DNA from: a virus
Virus record (IMG/VR): IMGVR_UViG_3300046685_000011
Span: 1 to 30,614 of that record
Length of the DNA stretch: 30,614 nt
Reading direction: 5' to 3' (one strand)
The number at the start of each line of letters is the position of its first letter. Positions within the stretch are counted from its first letter, which is position 1. The position numbers and the translations under genes were made by a program. This document shows positions 22,262 through 29,540 of the stretch, piece by piece. Below the pieces are notes generated by a model, which had not been told where the DNA came from, did not search any database, and saw only the letters and a list, made by a program, of their open reading frames with translations.

Positions 22262-22984
22262 ATGCAAAGACTTGTGATCTCAGGAGCTATTGACGGAGTT
22301 AACAGAACTTATACTGTTAACTTGACTCCTACGTGTCTTCTTCTGTTTCAAGATGGTTTGCTACAATACCTTGTTAATGATTATACATTTAATGTATCTA
22401 CAAGGACTATATTTTTCAATCTCCCTCCTCTTCCTGGTGTTATCTTAGGTGCTATAGATGACCCAACGATGATACTACGTACAGTTAGTGGGACAGTAAA
22501 TGGTAGATTAAGAAGTTTTGGCTTTTATAATGTTTCTGGTAACTCTAGTAACTTTGTAGTTTTCCTTAATGGTTCACTACAGTTACCCTATCTTGATTAT
22601 TATAAATATGGCATGAGTTTTAAGTTTCTTGTAGATCCTGCATTAGATTCTCAATTAGTTGTATATACAAGAACCAGTTTACAATATACCCCTTTTATTG
22701 GCCTTATAGATGGTACTAATGCACTATTTACGTATGCTTTTCCAGGTATAACAAATAATCTAACTTTCAAGAATGGACTTTATCAGTCTCCTGGGACTGA
22801 TTATAATGTATTAGGAAATACTTCTACTTTTACTGTAGCTCCAGCACAGAATGATATCATTACAACTATAACAGATATTTTAGCTATTGTAACACCTAAA
22901 ACATCGTTCTTTCACCTTAAAGGTATGACAGTTTATAGTAGGCAAGCCTTCGAAGTCAGACCAGCAGCATCACAACTATTATGA
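22262..22984 (+). CDS. Three-repeat beta protein, tail-associated
   Basis: The protein has 240 residues built from three copies of about 65-75 residues. They begin at SGAIDGVNRTYTV, SGTVNGRLRSFGF and IGLIDGTNALFTY. Each continues with a hydrophobic strand, then FQDG, FLNG or FKNG, and an acidic-aromatic DY. This 'DGxNxxF... LxxFxNGxxxxxxxDY' unit is a recurring element of phage fibre and baseplate proteins. A C-terminal extension (residues 210-240) is not repeated. It follows the spike gene after a 61-base gap without a good ribosome site. It overlaps the next gene by four bases. Likely a tail appendage. Confidence 0.7.
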   Translation: MQRLVISGAIDGVNRTYTVNLTPTCLLLFQDGLLQYLVNDYTFNVSTRTIFFNLPPLPGVILGAIDDPTMILRTVSGTVNGRLRSFGFYNVSGNSSNFVVFLNGSLQLPYLDYYKYGMSFKFLVDPALDSQLVVYTRTSLQYTPFIGLIDGTNALFTYAFPGITNNLTFKNGLYQSPGTDYNVLGNTSTFTVAPAQNDIITTITDILAIVTPKTSFFHLKGMTVYSRQAFEVRPAASQLL

Positions 22985-23346
22985 TAGTATTATCTGGTGC
23001 AGATCAAGAGTTAATGGAGTCTATCCATGATGGTAGTTTTCCACTGCCAAACTTGGATGATCCAAACTATATCTGTAAAGCCACTGTAGTAGATGGGGGT
23101 ATTATGTCAGTTATAGTTCTAGTGAGAAGAACTACTGAGGCTACTCTTATCTGTAATTCTAACTGCTCCCTCTTTGAGAGGGGAAAAGGGCTATTAGAAG
23201 CTACAGAGACATTGAAAAAGCAACTTAGAGCACAGAGTTATACTGATGTTCATGCGTTTGTTCGTCAGGCGAACGTAGAGAAAGTTATAAAAAAACTGGG
23301 CTTTGAAGAATCTATAAGTGGTAAGCCATTGGTATTACAGCTATGA
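22981..23346 (+). CDS. GNAT-like acetyltransferase-fold protein
   Basis: The 121-residue protein follows the GNAT plan in short form: an early acidic segment (LMESIHDGSFPLPNL), a central strand (GGIMSVIVLVRRTTEATLIC), a helix (LLEATETLKKQLRAQSY) and the typical late strand-helix-strand (VHAFVRQANVEKVIKKLGFE, then a final strand). The clear R/QxxGxG/A acetyl-CoA loop is not obvious near residues 64-76 (SLFERGKGLLEA), so activity is uncertain. Short GNAT proteins appear beside ejection genes in podoviruses, and T7 internal protein gp13 was described with this fold. It overlaps both neighbours by four bases. Confidence 0.6.
   Translation: MIVLSGADQELMESIHDGSFPLPNLDDPNYICKATVVDGGIMSVIVLVRRTTEATLICNSNCSLFERGKGLLEATETLKKQLRAQSYTDVHAFVRQANVEKVIKKLGFEESISGKPLVLQL
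23260..23274. repeat. GTTCG-N5-CGAAC palindrome inside the GNAT-like gene
   Basis: GTTCG (23260-23264), TCAGG, CGAAC (23270-23274); the fourth copy of the pattern. It differs by one spacer base from the copy at 11549-11563. Confidence 0.6.
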
Positions 23347-23708
23347 AGGATTGGGTTGGCTTTGATTTCGATGGTACTTTGTGCAGAGACGACCAGCCTT
23401 CTTCCAACGGAGCGTTGGGCGATCCTATAAAACCTATGATTGACAAGGCTATTGAACATATCAAAAAGGGTGACCAAGTATATATCTTTACAGCTAGAAT
23501 TTGGCCCCTAGGAACATTAGATGAAGGGAAGAACAAGTCAGTTACTAACAAAGCTCGTGCAGAACTTGCAAAGATTAGAGTATTCTGTCGTAAGAACTTT
23601 GGGCAGGTACTGCCCATAACTTGTGTCAAGTTACCTGCAATGCAGTTGCTTTATGATGATAACGCTATTAGGGTAGAAAGGAATACAGGTAAATGTCTCC
23701 ATACATAA
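23343..23708 (+). CDS. Small HAD-family phosphatase
   Basis: The 121-residue protein shows all four HAD motifs: DFDGTL at 8-13 (nucleophile D8, acid-base D10), FTAR with T50 as motif II, K96 as motif III, and YDDN with D105/D106 as motif IV. The plan matches short phage HAD phosphatases without a cap domain, which I recall in many phage genomes. Substrate is unknown: a nucleotide, sugar phosphate or nucleic-acid 3'-phosphate are all possible. It overlaps the GNAT-like gene (ATGA) and the next gene by 16 bases, so it is translated with tail and ejection genes rather than with replication genes. Confidence 0.85.
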   Translation: MKDWVGFDFDGTLCRDDQPSSNGALGDPIKPMIDKAIEHIKKGDQVYIFTARIWPLGTLDEGKNKSVTNKARAELAKIRVFCRKNFGQVLPITCVKLPAMQLLYDDNAIRVERNTGKCLHT

Positions 23709-23932
23709 AGCAGGTGCTAGAAATTCTTCCTGGATTAGCAATAGTAGCTGCATTATTTGCTTGGATTGTCAGATCCATTATACGTAAGGAGCTTAAAAGT
23801 TATAGAGAAATTCCTGAGTGTCTTATCATTGAAGCAAAGAATGATAGACGCATGGAGAGAATGGAAAAGAAGTTTGATCGCATAATTGAGATTGTTGTTA
23901 TTCTTGAGGGTAGAACAGCGGAGAGTAATTAA
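23693..23932 (+). CDS. Small single-span membrane protein
   Basis: Seventy-nine residues. Residues 11-29 (ILPGLAIVAALFAWIVRSI) form one membrane helix, followed by a basic stretch (RKELKSY) and a charged helical tail (RRMERMEKKFDRIIEIVVIL) that could form a coiled coil. The positive-inside pattern places the C-terminus in the cytoplasm. This shape fits a lysis accessory protein or a small phage membrane protein; no endolysin is seen in the window to settle it. The start overlaps the HAD gene by 16 bases with GGTAAATG upstream. Confidence 0.65.
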   Translation: MSPYIKQVLEILPGLAIVAALFAWIVRSIIRKELKSYREIPECLIIEAKNDRRMERMEKKFDRIIEIVVILEGRTAESN

Positions 23933-23933
23933 C

Positions 23934-24695
23934 ATGGGTAAATCAGATCAGAATAAGGTAAAAGGTCAGGCTCAAGATCAGATTAAGCAGAATGATGCTG
24001 CTATGAATCAGACTAATACCCAACTTCAGGGTATTTTGGGCACATCTCAAGAAAATGCTAATGCTCTTTATCCTGGTATTACGGGGGGATACTCAGATAT
24101 CAGTTCTACAGGTGGTTATGATCCCTCTGTCTTGGGTACTATCAATAAGACCTATGGTGATCTAGCTACTACTGGAGGTATTTCTGATGCTGATTCTACA
24201 GCCATGAGAAATAGAGCAATGGATACTGCTCGTTCTTCCTACACAACTGCTTCTGCTGATGCCTCAAGAGCACTAGCAGCTACAGGAGCTTATGGTATGT
24301 CTGGCTCTATTATAGGAAGCCTGGCAAGGAAAGGCTCCCAGGCTGCTGATAATGCCTCTGAAGGTATTGAAGGTACTATTGGTCAGCTAAGGCAGTCTGG
24401 TAAGATTGCTGGTGCATCTGGATTGTCATCTACACAGCAGAATCTAACGTCTAATAAACTTGCTGGCTTGCAGGGCAATACCAATATATATGGTATGAAT
24501 GAGCAGCAGATGAATACTACTGTTAGTCAAATCCTGCAAAACTATCAGCAAACAGGCCAGTTGAATAATCAAGATATGGCTATTCTTGCTAATCTTGCTA
24601 ATCAACCTGGTGTGTTTGATAAGATCATGAGCACTTTGGGCACTCTCTCTGGATCTTTTGCTAATGTTGCTAAAGGTATTTCAAGCCTGCCATAG
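23934..24695 (+). CDS. Ejection/internal virion-type protein 1
   Basis: The ATG at 23934 is chosen, with GGAGAG upstream; an in-frame extension to 23886 lies inside the previous gene. The 253-residue protein is rich in Gln, Gly, Ser and Asn, with helices separated by Gly-rich turns (STGGYDPSVLGTINKTYGDL; ALAATGAYGMSGSIIGSL). This composition and its place after the tail genes match the first of three internal/ejection proteins in podoviruses (P22 gp7/gp20/gp16 class). Such proteins leave with the genome and help it cross the cell envelope. Sequence motifs are not decisive, so the call is by pattern and order. Confidence 0.65.
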   Translation: MGKSDQNKVKGQAQDQIKQNDAAMNQTNTQLQGILGTSQENANALYPGITGGYSDISSTGGYDPSVLGTINKTYGDLATTGGISDADSTAMRNRAMDTARSSYTTASADASRALAATGAYGMSGSIIGSLARKGSQAADNASEGIEGTIGQLRQSGKIAGASGLSSTQQNLTSNKLAGLQGNTNIYGMNEQQMNTTVSQILQNYQQTGQLNNQDMAILANLANQPGVFDKIMSTLGTLSGSFANVAKGISSLP

Positions 24696-24713
24696 TAGGA
24701 GAAAGAGCTAAAT

Positions 24714-26087
24714 ATGACTATTCCTCCTGATGAAGATACTTTGAGAAGGATCTTTCAGCTGCCACCACAGGTTGCTCAGCCTCCTGTTATGATGGGGGAT
24801 CCTCCTATAGTACAACAACCGCAAATGCAGGCTCCAGCCCCTTCCATATTACAGGGGCAGCCTCAAGCTCCTCCTCCGATTGATCCAAGAGCTGCATTTG
24901 CTCCCCGCGCTATTTCCCCAGAGGAAACTGCGTATCAGGAAGCTATGGCTAGCTACAAGCCAGCCAAACCTCCAAGTACACTGGCTTCTATCTTAGCTAT
25001 AGCTACTGGCGGAATGTCACTAGTTCCTGGTGCACTAAAGCAATCTGTTGAAAATAAGAACTGGCAGCATGGAGTAGAAGCTAAGAAAATAGCAGCTGAG
25101 TCAGCAGAAAAGCGGGCACAACAAGGTATTTCTATCGGTGCTGATATCTCTGTAGATGACTGGAGAAATGCTCAGGCTGAGAATACAAGGCTAAAAGAAG
25201 AAAATGCAAAGTCTCTAGGAAATAGAAAGCTGGAACTTGCTGCAGCTAAACAGAAAGCTCTAGAACAGAATCGTAAGGATAGACTGGATCTTGATAAACT
25301 TGCTACACAGCAAAGAGATCCAATGGCTATTCTTGATTGGTTAGATGCTTCAGATGTAAAAGAAGATCCTGATGATCCTGATATACAGAAAACTACTAAA
25401 GAGGAACGTAAAAGACTCTGGGATGAATATAAGGGTAAGATGACCCCTGATGAGAAAGTTGCCCTCCAGAATAGAATGGTTCAATCTAAATTGGATCTTC
25501 TTTCCTCCCCAGATAATGTAGCTAAAGCATCTAGTATTGCTGGTAATAGATCCATGGCTGTTGCTCAAGGTGCGATTGACGTAAAAACAGATCCTGAGAA
25601 TATCAAGAAAGAGCAAGAGTTGATGGCTGCAAAGGATGCTGTTACAAGATCGCAAGTATCCAAAGGAGCAGCAGAGAAGTCTAAAATTGCTCTGGAGCGA
25701 TATCCTGATATTATGTCTCAGCTTAATACTGCCAGTGATAAGATATTTGGAAATCGCTGGAAAGATTTTCAGGCTGGAACCTTGGGTAAGGGTGCGGAAG
25801 AGTTTGAACCTTTAAGACTTAACATTGGACTTTTGCAGAGTTTAATTGCTCAAATTCACGTTCAAAGAACTGGTGCAGTAATTCTACAAAAGTTTGAGGG
25901 TCTGTTTAATGCTAAACAGATGGACAGAAAAACTCTCCAGAATGGCTTGATTGAGATGAAAAAGTGGCTGGAAGCATATGCCAGAAATCCAAATGATCCT
26001 AAGTTAGATAAGGGTGTTCCAACTCAAGTTAACGCTCCAGGATCTACAGGTGGATTTGACTGGAGTTCTATTAGGAGGGCAAAATAA
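24714..26087 (+). CDS. Ejection/internal virion-type protein 2
   Basis: The 457-residue protein has a Pro/Gln-rich N-terminus (about residues 10-85), one moderately hydrophobic segment (STLASILAIATGGMSLVPGA, about 87-107), a long charged coiled-coil region (about 120-200) and a helical C-terminal domain. No enzyme motif is visible. AGGAGA precedes the start. The stop overlaps the next start (TAATG). Place and composition suggest an ejection protein; the coiled coil could form part of a trans-envelope channel. Confidence 0.65.
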   Translation: MTIPPDEDTLRRIFQLPPQVAQPPVMMGDPPIVQQPQMQAPAPSILQGQPQAPPPIDPRAAFAPRAISPEETAYQEAMASYKPAKPPSTLASILAIATGGMSLVPGALKQSVENKNWQHGVEAKKIAAESAEKRAQQGISIGADISVDDWRNAQAENTRLKEENAKSLGNRKLELAAAKQKALEQNRKDRLDLDKLATQQRDPMAILDWLDASDVKEDPDDPDIQKTTKEERKRLWDEYKGKMTPDEKVALQNRMVQSKLDLLSSPDNVAKASSIAGNRSMAVAQGAIDVKTDPENIKKEQELMAAKDAVTRSQVSKGAAEKSKIALERYPDIMSQLNTASDKIFGNRWKDFQAGTLGKGAEEFEPLRLNIGLLQSLIAQIHVQRTGAVILQKFEGLFNAKQMDRKTLQNGLIEMKKWLEAYARNPNDPKLDKGVPTQVNAPGSTGGFDWSSIRRAK

Positions 26088-28654
26088 TGCCCAATGAGAG
26101 CATAATTATTCCCTATAAAACTAAAGATGGCAGAGAACTTCCTATCACTGTTTCCATTCCTAGTGACAAGATAAAATTTGATAAGGATGGAATAGCCACT
26201 GGAGGAGATGAGGCTTACATTAAGCAGGCAGCTGAAATGGCTGCTAAAGTAAGTCATCCTGAAGAGTTTGATGCCTTCAAGCCAAAAGGACCTAATCCTC
26301 TAAGTGTTATCAAACCTGTTGGATATAGCGATCCTACTCCAAGAGCTTCCCAAACGCCCCAATCTGATGGATCTGTAGTTTCTAGAATTAGAGATATATT
26401 AGGAGGAGAAAGAAAATCCATTAGTATACCCTTTATAAGTCCCCAAGTAGATCAAATGGATCGTGCTTTACATGCTCCTATATCTGGCCGTTCTACAGTA
26501 GGAAAGATAGCTGATATTGCAGGAGGAGCAGCAAGTATGGCTTCTTCTGCTGCACTTCCTGAATTGGGTGGCGCACTCATGACAGCTCCTAAAGCAATAG
26601 CAAAGATGCTAGCTTTAGGAACTGCTGGTGATCTAGCTGGAAGGGGAATTTCCTCCCTAGCTGGAGGAGATCAGGATGTTCAGGATTTATCTGGGCTAGC
26701 TGGTGGTATAGTAGGTGGAGGAATATCTGCTTCTCCAAAACTCTCTGCTGCTGCTAGAGGAGCAATGATTGGTGGTAAATTAGCTACTGAGGATTTACCA
26801 CCTTCCGCTGTAGGTAAAGCAGTAGGTGGTTATTTAGGTGCATTGGGAGGTGCTGCTACATCTCCTCATGCTCCTTATGTAGGAGGTTATGCTGGAGCAA
26901 AAGGGGGAGCAGATTTAGGGGCCAAGCTTCATCCTATAGAGTTTGCAAAAGGTGCATTTGAGGGAGCTAGAGCACTAGCATCTAAACAGCCTTGGTTGCC
27001 TGAATTTCTTTCACCTAAAACTGAGCAGGCTCCTCCTGCTGCTGTTAATGCTCTTACTACTCCTAATGCACCTAGAACACCTCCTCCCTTTATGGGGGGA
27101 ACAGGATGGCAGGAAACTACTCCTCGTTCTAGCCCAATAACTACTCCTCCTCCATTTCAGCCCCAAGTATCTCCAGCGGCACAGGGATTGCTTGCTGATG
27201 CAGCAAATACTCCACAGATGAAGATGCTTCCTGCTCCTGCTGAGGATACGAGCTTTGTCAAATCAGTTCCAGGCCAAGTTGCTCAGAGGGAAGAAGGCTG
27301 GGTGCCCAGGACTTCTTCAGGTGCAATCATAATGCCTGATAATAATTCTACTCCTGTCAAACCTCCTGTAGCAAAACCTGCTGTTGTAGCAAAGATAACA
27401 CCAAAAGTCTCTGCTACTGAGAATATTGCTAAAGTAGCTTCTGAAAGAAAGCCTGTGCAGCCTCCTGTCGTAAAAGCAGCGACAGCTGAAAATCCAAAGC
27501 TAAATTCTGGAGAAGAGATTCCACCCGAAAGACAAGCTCCTATTGCTGAAAAGAAACCCTCTGAATCTGACTGGCACTTAGAGCAAAAGAAGCTACAAAA
27601 TGTTGTTTTCTCTCTAGCTAAAAATAGGGAAATTGGTGCTGATTTCGTTGCTAGAGAACTTGGCATTCCAATGGATCGAGCAAAGCAGGTAATAAACGGC
27701 TTAGTGTCCGAGGGAAGGCTGGTGCGTCAAGGTAATACCTTCAGAGTTCCCAAACCTGTTGGGGCTGATAAACCTCCAGTAGTTAAAGCCCCTAAAGGTG
27801 GTGTTGAGGAGATTGATGAACTACATAAGAGTGAGAGTGACATTATCGACAAGATAGATAAAATGTCCTCTACTCCTAATCATGATTCCTCAGAAATCAA
27901 AAAGCTGGAGGATGAGCATAACAGAGTAGCCACAAGAATAACAGAGCTTACTAAGAAGGGAGTAAATCCCTCAGAAGATAAGCCAGTTATAAAGGTTACT
28001 CCCCCCGGAGAGAAAAATGCTAAAAGTGAAACGCCCAAAGAAACTAGCAACACAGATGCCAAAGGTGAAAGCACCAAAACTGATGAGCATGGCAAACTCA
28101 AAGAAGCTAAGAGTTCCCTACCCAAGGGTGCAACTGTAGAAGGTGTAGAATCTCATAAACCTTCTATTGCTGAGCAGAAAACTCTTGAAACTGAACGCAG
28201 AACTCGTGCTAATGAACTACTAGCTTCGCTAGAAAAGGAAGATACACCAGATCCTGCTAAGATCACAGAACTACGTTCTTTACATGCTAAAGAGGGTGAT
28301 TCAGATCCAGAGACAGTTAGTATCGGAGAGATGGCTACATTAGCACGTCACAATCAAACATCTATATCAGTAATGGGACGTAAACTAATTGATATGGGTG
28401 TAAAGGTTGAACCCTCAAAGATGGATGTAGGTGGTAAGTATGGACTTGGACTAGGAAAGAAACAAACCTCTCCTGCTCAGGCTACACATCTAGCTTTAGA
28501 TGAAGATGATATCCTCCATCAGCTAGATTTGCTTGGCAAGAAGCCTAGCACGTTCACTGAGGATAAGGGACTGTTTTCGAGGGAAAATAGACAAAAGAGC
28601 GTTACCAGTGGGGGAAAGATTGATCCTGATGTCATGAAGAGATTGTTCAAGTAA
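26087..28654 (+). CDS. Large ejection-type protein with a winged-helix-like domain
   Basis: The 855-residue protein is the last of the rightward block. Residues about 1-65 look like a small folded domain. About 138-280 is Gly/Ala-rich and moderately hydrophobic (GGAASMASSAALPELGGAL; GKAVGGYLGALGGAATS), suited to membrane insertion. About 300-490 is a Pro-rich flexible linker. About 498-553 reads as a winged helix-turn-helix (LQNVVFSLAKNREIGADFVA, then RELGIPMDRAKQVINGLVSE and a GRLVRQGNTFRV wing), similar in plan to FtsK-gamma/MarR-type DNA-binding domains. The rest is charged and Lys/Glu-rich. The final 132 bases overlap the end of a minus-strand gene. Most likely an internal virion protein able to contact DNA. 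Confidence 0.65.
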   Translation: MPNESIIIPYKTKDGRELPITVSIPSDKIKFDKDGIATGGDEAYIKQAAEMAAKVSHPEEFDAFKPKGPNPLSVIKPVGYSDPTPRASQTPQSDGSVVSRIRDILGGERKSISIPFISPQVDQMDRALHAPISGRSTVGKIADIAGGAASMASSAALPELGGALMTAPKAIAKMLALGTAGDLAGRGISSLAGGDQDVQDLSGLAGGIVGGGISASPKLSAAARGAMIGGKLATEDLPPSAVGKAVGGYLGALGGAATSPHAPYVGGYAGAKGGADLGAKLHPIEFAKGAFEGARALASKQPWLPEFLSPKTEQAPPAAVNALTTPNAPRTPPPFMGGTGWQETTPRSSPITTPPPFQPQVSPAAQGLLADAANTPQMKMLPAPAEDTSFVKSVPGQVAQREEGWVPRTSSGAIIMPDNNSTPVKPPVAKPAVVAKITPKVSATENIAKVASERKPVQPPVVKAATAENPKLNSGEEIPPERQAPIAEKKPSESDWHLEQKKLQNVVFSLAKNREIGADFVARELGIPMDRAKQVINGLVSEGRLVRQGNTFRVPKPVGADKPPVVKAPKGGVEEIDELHKSESDIIDKIDKMSSTPNHDSSEIKKLEDEHNRVATRITELTKKGVNPSEDKPVIKVTPPGEKNAKSETPKETSNTDAKGESTKTDEHGKLKEAKSSLPKGATVEGVESHKPSIAEQKTLETERRTRANELLASLEKEDTPDPAKITELRSLHAKEGDSDPETVSIGEMATLARHNQTSISVMGRKLIDMGVKVEPSKMDVGGKYGLGLGKKQTSPAQATHLALDEDDILHQLDLLGKKPSTFTEDKGLFSRENRQKSVTSGGKIDPDVMKRLFK

Positions 28655-28828
28655 GAACTTCATCTCTATGGCATAGTCTTGCATACCTAAGTATGCACCA
28701 TACTCGTCATACGCTGTCCAATGCTCACAGATAGAGGCTCCAGCCATTAGAGAGCCTCTACCTGTTAGAAACATAGCTGCACAATTAAAGAAACTTACTT
28801 CTAGTCGCTGAATCTGCTGTGTTGTCAT
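28523..28828 (-). CDS. Conserved-type small phage protein, convergent overlap
   Basis: The ATG at 28828 gives 101 residues; the TTG at 28882 is less likely. The segment FLTGRGSLMAGASICEHWTA, then YDEYGAYLGMQDYAIEMKFLL, is a pattern I recall from small phage proteins ('GxxxAGAxxxEHWxxYDEYGxHLGxxDY'), function unknown. The last 43 codons run antisense into the end of the ejection gene (28523-28654) and look less conserved, so the true protein may once have ended near 28650. It is the last gene of the leftward operon and overlaps the gene upstream by 44 bases. Two hairpin-forming inverted repeats lie inside it. Confidence 0.55.
   Translation of the reverse strand: MTTQQIQRLEVSFFNCAAMFLTGRGSLMAGASICEHWTAYDEYGAYLGMQDYAIEMKFLLEQSLHDIRINLSPTGNALLSIFPRKQSLILSERARLLAKQI
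28680..28760. repeat. Two perfect inverted repeats at the convergent junction
   Basis: TGCATAC/GTATGCA (28680-28686 and 28691-28697, loop CTAA) and TAGAGGCTC/GAGCCTCTA (28732-28740 and 28752-28760, 11-base loop). They lie 26 and 78 bases after the stop of the rightward block, within a minus-strand gene. Neither has a T-run, so they may be mRNA 3'-end barriers rather than classic terminators. Confidence 0.55.
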
Positions 28829-29081
28829 AATGAAATTTGCTGTTCTCTGGTGCCAGCGTTTCAAGATAGCAGTAATTGGCAATATTTAGTAAATTCTCCA
28901 TATTGCCTGTTCTCTTGTAAGATTTTACTTCCATAATCATTCTGGTCATGTAGTTCCGGGATTTGTCTGGTCCTCCATATCTACAGTAACCTTGAATGAT
29001 TCTGAACGCCATCTTCTGTATGAAGTCTTGAAATGACTTCTTGTAAGAAATGCTTACTTTCTCTGAAAAAAAGATTTCCAT
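28785..29081 (-). CDS. Conserved-type small phage protein, unknown
   Basis: Ninety-eight residues. The core (FRIIQGYCRYGGPDKSRNYM, then VKSYKRTGNMENLLNIANYC, and LETLAPENSKFHYD) matches a small phage protein family I recall ('TGNxEQLxNIANYxxLExxAPExxxxHxD'), with no known function. It starts at 29081, overlapping the stop of the upstream Cys-rich gene (TAATG), with AGGAG upstream. It is part of the leftward operon that contains the replication ATPase, so an early or replication-linked role is likely. Confidence 0.75.
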   Translation of the reverse strand: MEIFFSEKVSISYKKSFQDFIQKMAFRIIQGYCRYGGPDKSRNYMTRMIMEVKSYKRTGNMENLLNIANYCYLETLAPENSKFHYDNTADSATRSKFL

Positions 29082-29410
29082 TAGATTTCTCCTCTCTTTC
29101 TTCTACACGCAGTACAATTGCAACTTCTCCACTTTCTTTTTGGAAGATCAAGTTTTGGCTCTAGTGGCTTACCAGCTCTGCGTCTATGTGAGTTTCTATT
29201 ACTTAGTCTATTTCTCACACAAGAAACACACATACAGATATCAGGTCTTTCATAATCTCTTACCCTTATCTTCTTTATAGGCAAAGAGAGATTGAGTTTT
29301 TCTTTTATCTCTTGTCTATGTTCATTGTATACTTTTAGCTTAATTCTAGCAATGCAGAGCTTGCAAGATCCACAATCACATACTGCTTTAATTTCTAGTG
29401 GAACTCTCAT
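29081..29410 (-). CDS. Cys-rich zinc-type protein (C-terminal 109 codons)
   Basis: From the ATG at 29410 the protein has 109 residues with three Cys clusters of the form CxCxxC: CDCGSCKLC (11-19), CMCVSC (59-64) and CNCTAC (97-102), each followed by Arg/Lys-rich sequence. This implies several zinc sites and nucleic-acid contact. The frame is open further upstream for 36 more codons and reaches CEICG, a likely fourth metal cluster, but meets TAA before a well-placed ATG at 29530 (see the next entry). ATG 29410 has no good Shine-Dalgarno, so the annotated start may be an internal Met. It is followed by TAATG coupling to the next gene. Confidence 0.6.
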   Translation of the reverse strand: MRVPLEIKAVCDCGSCKLCIARIKLKVYNEHRQEIKEKLNLSLPIKKIRVRDYERPDICMCVSCVRNRLSNRNSHRRRAGKPLEPKLDLPKRKWRSCNCTACRRKRGEI

Positions 29411-29530
29411 TGGCTTAGATAGTATTGGAAGTTTTGACTTCCCAAGCCAGAAAGCATGAGCTTTTGTTTTTTCATGTTCTTCTGAAGTTTTTTCTGGGTA
29501 ATAACCACAAATTTCACATTAGTATGACAT
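29411..29530 (-). other. Interrupted 5' end of the Cys-rich gene (in-frame TAA at codon 4)
   Basis: Ten bases after the ATPase stop there is an ATG (29530-29528) preceded by AAGGGGGAT. It reads M-S-Y-stop and then, in the same frame, CEICGYYPEKTSEEHEKTKA and on without a break into the Cys-rich gene. A single base change (TAA from CAA or AAA) would restore a 149-residue protein. The stop is at 29521-29519. Options are a true nonsense mutation, an assembly error, or stop-codon read-through. Confidence 0.6.
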
Positions 29531-29540
29531 GCTATCCCCC

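Noticed and set aside
22226-22294. A short GTG-started frame in the gap after the tailspike
   Set aside because: It is only 22 codons and lacks spacing to a ribosome site. It is more likely leftover sequence from exchange.
29050-29280. A 76-codon plus-strand frame
   Set aside because: It is antisense to two minus-strand genes with recognisable patterns.
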